Assembly: GCF_026262505.1 (NCBI RefSeq)
Contig: NC_067206.1
Span: 12,830,205-12,894,204, forward strand
Reading direction: 5' to 3'
Source of the DNA: Trichomonas vaginalis G3
Lineage: Eukaryota > Parabasalia > Trichomonadida > Trichomonadidae
Length of the DNA: 64,000 nt
Shown: piece by piece, positions 60,281 to 64,000 of the stretch
Layout: the number at the start of each line of letters is the position of its first letter
How positions within the stretch are numbered: the first letter of the stretch is position 1
Position numbers and translations under genes: made by a program
The notes under the pieces: generated by a model
The model's database searches: none
What the model was told of the DNA's origin: nothing
What the model saw: the letters and a program-made list of their open reading frames with translations, nothing else

Positions 60281-62955
60281 TTATATAAAAATAAAATAAA
60301 TGTTTTAAGGGTGCCCACCTCTTTGAATCATAGTACAAAACCATTATTAACGGTTCCTTTTGTCTCTTCTGTGGTATTTTATTAAATAAATGGCATACAA
60401 CATCCATTTTCACAACATACAGCCTTAGTGTGTGCTCCTGTTAATGCAGTCTTACCGATTGTTAAGCGAGTCATTGACCCGTTTTTAAGTTGTAAATTAA
60501 TATTCTGACCATCAAATATCACTTTATCATTTATTATATCCAAATAATTTTTAGGTGTTAATTGTTTATTTTGTCGTAAACTAACTCCTTTCATTTTTTG
60601 TGCAATCTTTTTAAAATCACTTCCATCAATTGAACCGTTGAATGAAGTATAACACTTAGGACATAAAGCAACCATGTTATCACCTTGTTTCTCAATTGCT
60701 AAACCCAATAACTTCTTCTCATGTGCTTTTTCTTCAGCTTTATTCTTTAATTTAGGTTTAAATTTCTCATTAAAACAGAAGAAATCAAAAGGTGTGAATT
60801 TGTAAATGTTTTTATCATAAAATTTTTTATCGGTTACAATTGCTTGAAATGCTTGAGTGTTAGGAAGATTTGGGTCGCCAGCGATTGCCCAATAAGATGA
60901 ATCAGTATCACCTTCAATGAAATGAAAACGATTAACATCCATGCATTTATACATAAAATCATAAATGAAAACCAAATACCAGTATTTTGCGTTATCTAAA
61001 GTGAAGAATGCCTCTTGTAAACATGTATCACATCTATAAAATCTATCTTTAAGCATCACTTGATACGTATCTTCACCTATTTCTCTTATGTTTTAAACTT
61101 ATTTGACATACATGCAACGCGTGCCTTCTGTGCATTCATTATTTTAGTCTTTGCGTAATTTTGTGTATTCATTGCATCGTAACCATATGATCCATTAAGT
61201 GAAATCTTGCAAAATAAACTTTTTCCTTTATTTCCTTCTAATTCAGCCTTTTGTCTTTCATTCATAAATTCGTTCGCAAATTCATTAAAACAAGTGTTTT
61301 TAGTAAATGTTAAAATTGATTGAATGTCATCAATGATAAAATGAAATCTGTCTATTAGATACCAAAGATAATAAGAAGAAAATGGTTGATATTGGTTGTG
61401 TGTTGATGCTAACTGAGTTAATTTTCTTTGTTTCTGGTCAACTGGTAGATTGTTTGATTTCATGTAATTATACATAAAACTGCCAATTGTTTTTTCATCT
61501 GTGATAATATCAAAGTTTCTTATTATCGGTAAAAAGTTTATGTAATCATTAATGTATTTTTCATCAATGTGACCCTTTACTTCAGCCACGAATAAAGTAT
61601 TTTTCTTCTTAATTATTCCCAGTGCTTTTGCTTTCTTTGTTGCTGTATCACAAATGATAACACCATTCAATCTTCCCGGCATATACATTTTATGGTCAGT
61701 ATATTGAATGAAATCATGAGGATTAGATGAAAATGATGAAGGATATAATGAATTAAAGTCAACACCAACGAAATGAGTCATAATGTTGGAAGTGTCCTCA
61801 TTTGATACAGTTTTAGTTTCTGGATTATATGAAAGTTTATTAATGTGCGTGATTCCTTTAAGATTTACTCTATGTTGAACATTTGATAAACCACCAGTAA
61901 TTCCATTACGGAGGATGTGATAAGCTTCAACTGAATCTAGAGTCATTGGTAAATTATTTTTTAATGCATAATTTTTAAATTGATTCTTAAACGTTGAACA
62001 TCTTCATCTTTATTTGATTTTACGACATTGCAATAACAACACATTAACTGACAATTTTCTTTGGTATGTGGTTTTTCATTATCGATTCTATCTAATGTTG
62101 GTTTATTAGCATATGTAAACGCTTTACCACACATTTTGCATTTAGATGAAAGGATTAAATCGTGATAGTATTGATAGTCATCCATTGAAACATTGTTTTT
62201 AGTATCCCTTTCTGCTTTTTCATCTTGTTTCTTATATGAATCAATTTTATATTTCCAATACTTTTTTGTTAATTCAAAACTTGATTCCACATTTTCTTCT
62301 TCTGGATATGTTTCGTTAGGATTGAAGTTCTTATATGCTAACGCGTAACGAATCATTGATGCATTCGATGATAAAGAAAGATTATGAAGCATGTCAATTT
62401 TATAAACAAATGTTTCTTCAATAATTTTATCAATTGGGTCAATCATAATTTCAACGTCTTTATTGCAATAATGAATAAAATATTCTAATCTATTCTCAAA
62501 ATTTTTAGCATCATTGAGATATATTTGATAATCTGAATCGGATATTGTTTCTTGAGTTAATGCTGAATAAAATGAATCTTGAGTGAATGGTTCCACTTTA
62601 TATAATTCATCTTCGTAATTCTCCCATGTGATGAATTGATAAGGGAAAAAGGATTTAACACGTGATTTATTGTTTCCGAAATCTTGAGTGAATTGGTCTA
62701 ATGTTCCACCCGCTATATAATTTCTGATGTCAATAAATCTTAATTCATATGGACAGTTTGTTTTCTTTACAATGATTTGCTTAAATTGAGAAGAAGAACC
62801 CAGCATTGATTTTATTTTCCATTTTGCAGTGTTTAAATCACGAAGAATTAAATTTAAATCAAACTTTCCCGAATTAAAACCTATGATATTCACTTTATTG
62901 AATTCCTCATCTAGAAGTTCTTTAAATGCTTCCTTCTGTTTTTCATTTAATGTAT

Positions 62956-62991
62956 GGGACAAAGTCCCCGCCGTTTGGTCCGTTTGCGGCT
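62956..62991 (-). repeat. GC-rich hairpin insert in PolB, 30 bp longer than block I
   Basis: On the coding strand it starts GCCGCAAACGGACC and contains GGGACTTTGTCCC. It adds ten codons after MKP relative to block I, where the site is GCCGCATACATT. Confidence 0.8.
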
Positions 62992-63122
62992 TCATTAATT
63001 CTTCATATTGTTCAATATTTGATTTAGCAACTAATGAACAGGTTGAAAATAAAAACTCAATCCAATCAGAAATAAAAGAATCACTTGATGTTAAGCAAAA
63101 ATTCCTCGTAAATGTTTTATCA

Positions 63123-63185
63123 CGGTCTACGACCTCGCCGCTTCGGTCTGAAAGACCTTCAGGACTCAAAGAGTCCGTTTGCGGC
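63123..63185 (-). repeat. GC-rich hairpin insert in PolB, 63 bp longer than block I
   Basis: On the coding strand it starts GCCGCAAACGGACTC and contains GGACTCTTTGAGTCC, GGTCTTTCAGACC, then GCGGCGAGG. It adds 21 codons relative to block I at the same place. Confidence 0.8.
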
Positions 63186-64000
63186 TTTATTTTGACAGTT
63201 GATGATACCATAAATGGTTTTAAGTAAGCGTTCAAAGTTGCACATTCAGAAAGTTGAAGTTCTTCTTTAGTCTCTAATGTTTCGAAGTCAAAAGTAATAT
63301 AATATCTTGTTGGTTTATAATATTCCTGCAAATTGTGAGCTAATAGCCATTGATATATCTTCTGTTTCGTGATATGTGGTGCATATGGTTGTTGTGTGTT
63401 TTGCAATTGAACGTCTTGAATTAATCTTCCATTATTTTCTTTACATTTCTCACAATGTTTTAAAAATCTTCTTTGGTTTTTCCTTTCTGGGTCATCACGG
63501 ATAGAATATACTTCTTCTTTGCAAAAGGGGCAAACTTTATATCCTGTGAGTGCTTCAACGTCTGTAATTCTGTCAGCGTGAAGTTTTCCACATGGACTCT
63601 GTGTTAATAAAATATTTACTGTTTCAAATTCTGGATCTATCATTATTGATTCCACTAATGGAAAGTCTACCTTATTTATGTCTACGTCTTCTGGTTGAGG
63701 GTCACAATAATAAAAATCAATATTAACGTTTAACATTCTTGCTAACCTCTCACTTTCTGATGAAATGTCAAATCCTTCATATGCATCTATGGCTTCATTT
63801 AAATAACTTCTACGAGTTTTAGGATTAACACCATCAGGAATGTTATAGAAGCGTTTAAATAACCTTCTACCTTCGGCTCTTATTTGATTATCATTCATTT
63901 TAGCTGTTCCGTTTTTGTTCATTTATGTAAGAATAAAAAATTAAAAAATAAATAAAAATAAAGTTTATTTTTTTTAAAGTCCAGGGCTAAAGTCCATAAA

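Larger units (their letters stand above)
60382..63922 (-). pseudogene. PolB: Polinton protein-primed DNA polymerase B (block III), broken
   Basis: Same protein as at 19048-22497 with about 98 percent identity where compared. Exonuclease motifs, HNH-like segment (CKMC, LDRIDNEKPH), palm motifs (DFNSLYPSS, KISLNGSYGY, GDTDSS) and the Cys-rich end are all present. About two breaks. It carries two extra GC-rich inserts (62956-62991 and 63123-63185) near the exonuclease region that are absent from the block I gene, both of a length that keeps the frame. The sequence beyond 63922 continues to match the region upstream of PolB in block I. Confidence 0.88.
48541..64000. mobile_element. Polinton block III, type 1, running off the right edge
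   Basis: Virion genes lie on the plus strand (52.1-57.3 kb). Small genes, integrase and PolB of type 1 follow on the minus strand (58.3-64.0 kb), in the same order as block I but reversed. About 3.2 kb (54600-57800) is present a second time at 48670-52110 in much poorer condition. The block is broken, with perhaps two or three breaks in the right half and many in the virion half. It is young by similarity to block I. Confidence 0.7.

Overview
The window looks like genomic DNA of a parabasalid, most likely Trichomonas vaginalis or a close relative. It is very AT-rich and its genes have no visible introns. Two host genes carry a Trichomonas-type initiator (TCA + pyrimidine + W) just before the ATG, a ribosomal protein gene has a stop codon overlapping TAAA, and there is a DUF3447/ankyrin-type gene, a Tvmar1-like mariner and Polinton (Maverick) DNA. 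No search was run; all family calls are by eye.

Layout. (1) 1-5265: two nested copies of a non-coding hAT-like transposon. The outer copy has cut a host ankyrin/DUF3447 gene. (2) 5266-14700: host DNA with a one-TM hypothetical protein, a reticulon/ARL6IP1-like ER membrane protein, a Fringe-like GT31 glycosyltransferase, SmG, the ciliary transition-zone protein B9D1 and ribosomal protein eL36. Satellites, hairpins and a foldback element lie between them. (3) About 15140-37038: Polinton block I (type 1) with protein-primed PolB, integrase, small genes, a PrimPol-SF3 helicase between two inverted satellite arrays, and a tail-collar fibre gene. It has been hit by two MULE-like elements, a mariner and a hAT-like element. 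(4) About 37039-48540: Polinton block II (type 2), with a different integrase, a packaging ATPase, capsid-like genes and fibre genes. (5) 48541-64000: Polinton block III (type 1 again), with virion genes on the plus strand, then integrase and PolB on the minus strand running off the right edge. About 3.2 kb of its fibre region is present twice.

Together the Polinton genes describe a virus-like element: replication (PolB, or PrimPol-helicase), integration, DNA packaging, a capsid and phage-like fibres. The gene sets share a start motif (T-rich run then TAAATG) unlike the host initiator, divergent gene pairs only 16-25 bp apart, and convergent pairs sharing a TTAA stop.

The most unusual signal is a family of short GC-rich double hairpins scattered through Polinton DNA. 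Several lie inside reading frames and keep the frame. At two PolB sites the insert is present in block III and absent in block I, so these inserts appear to move or to have moved.
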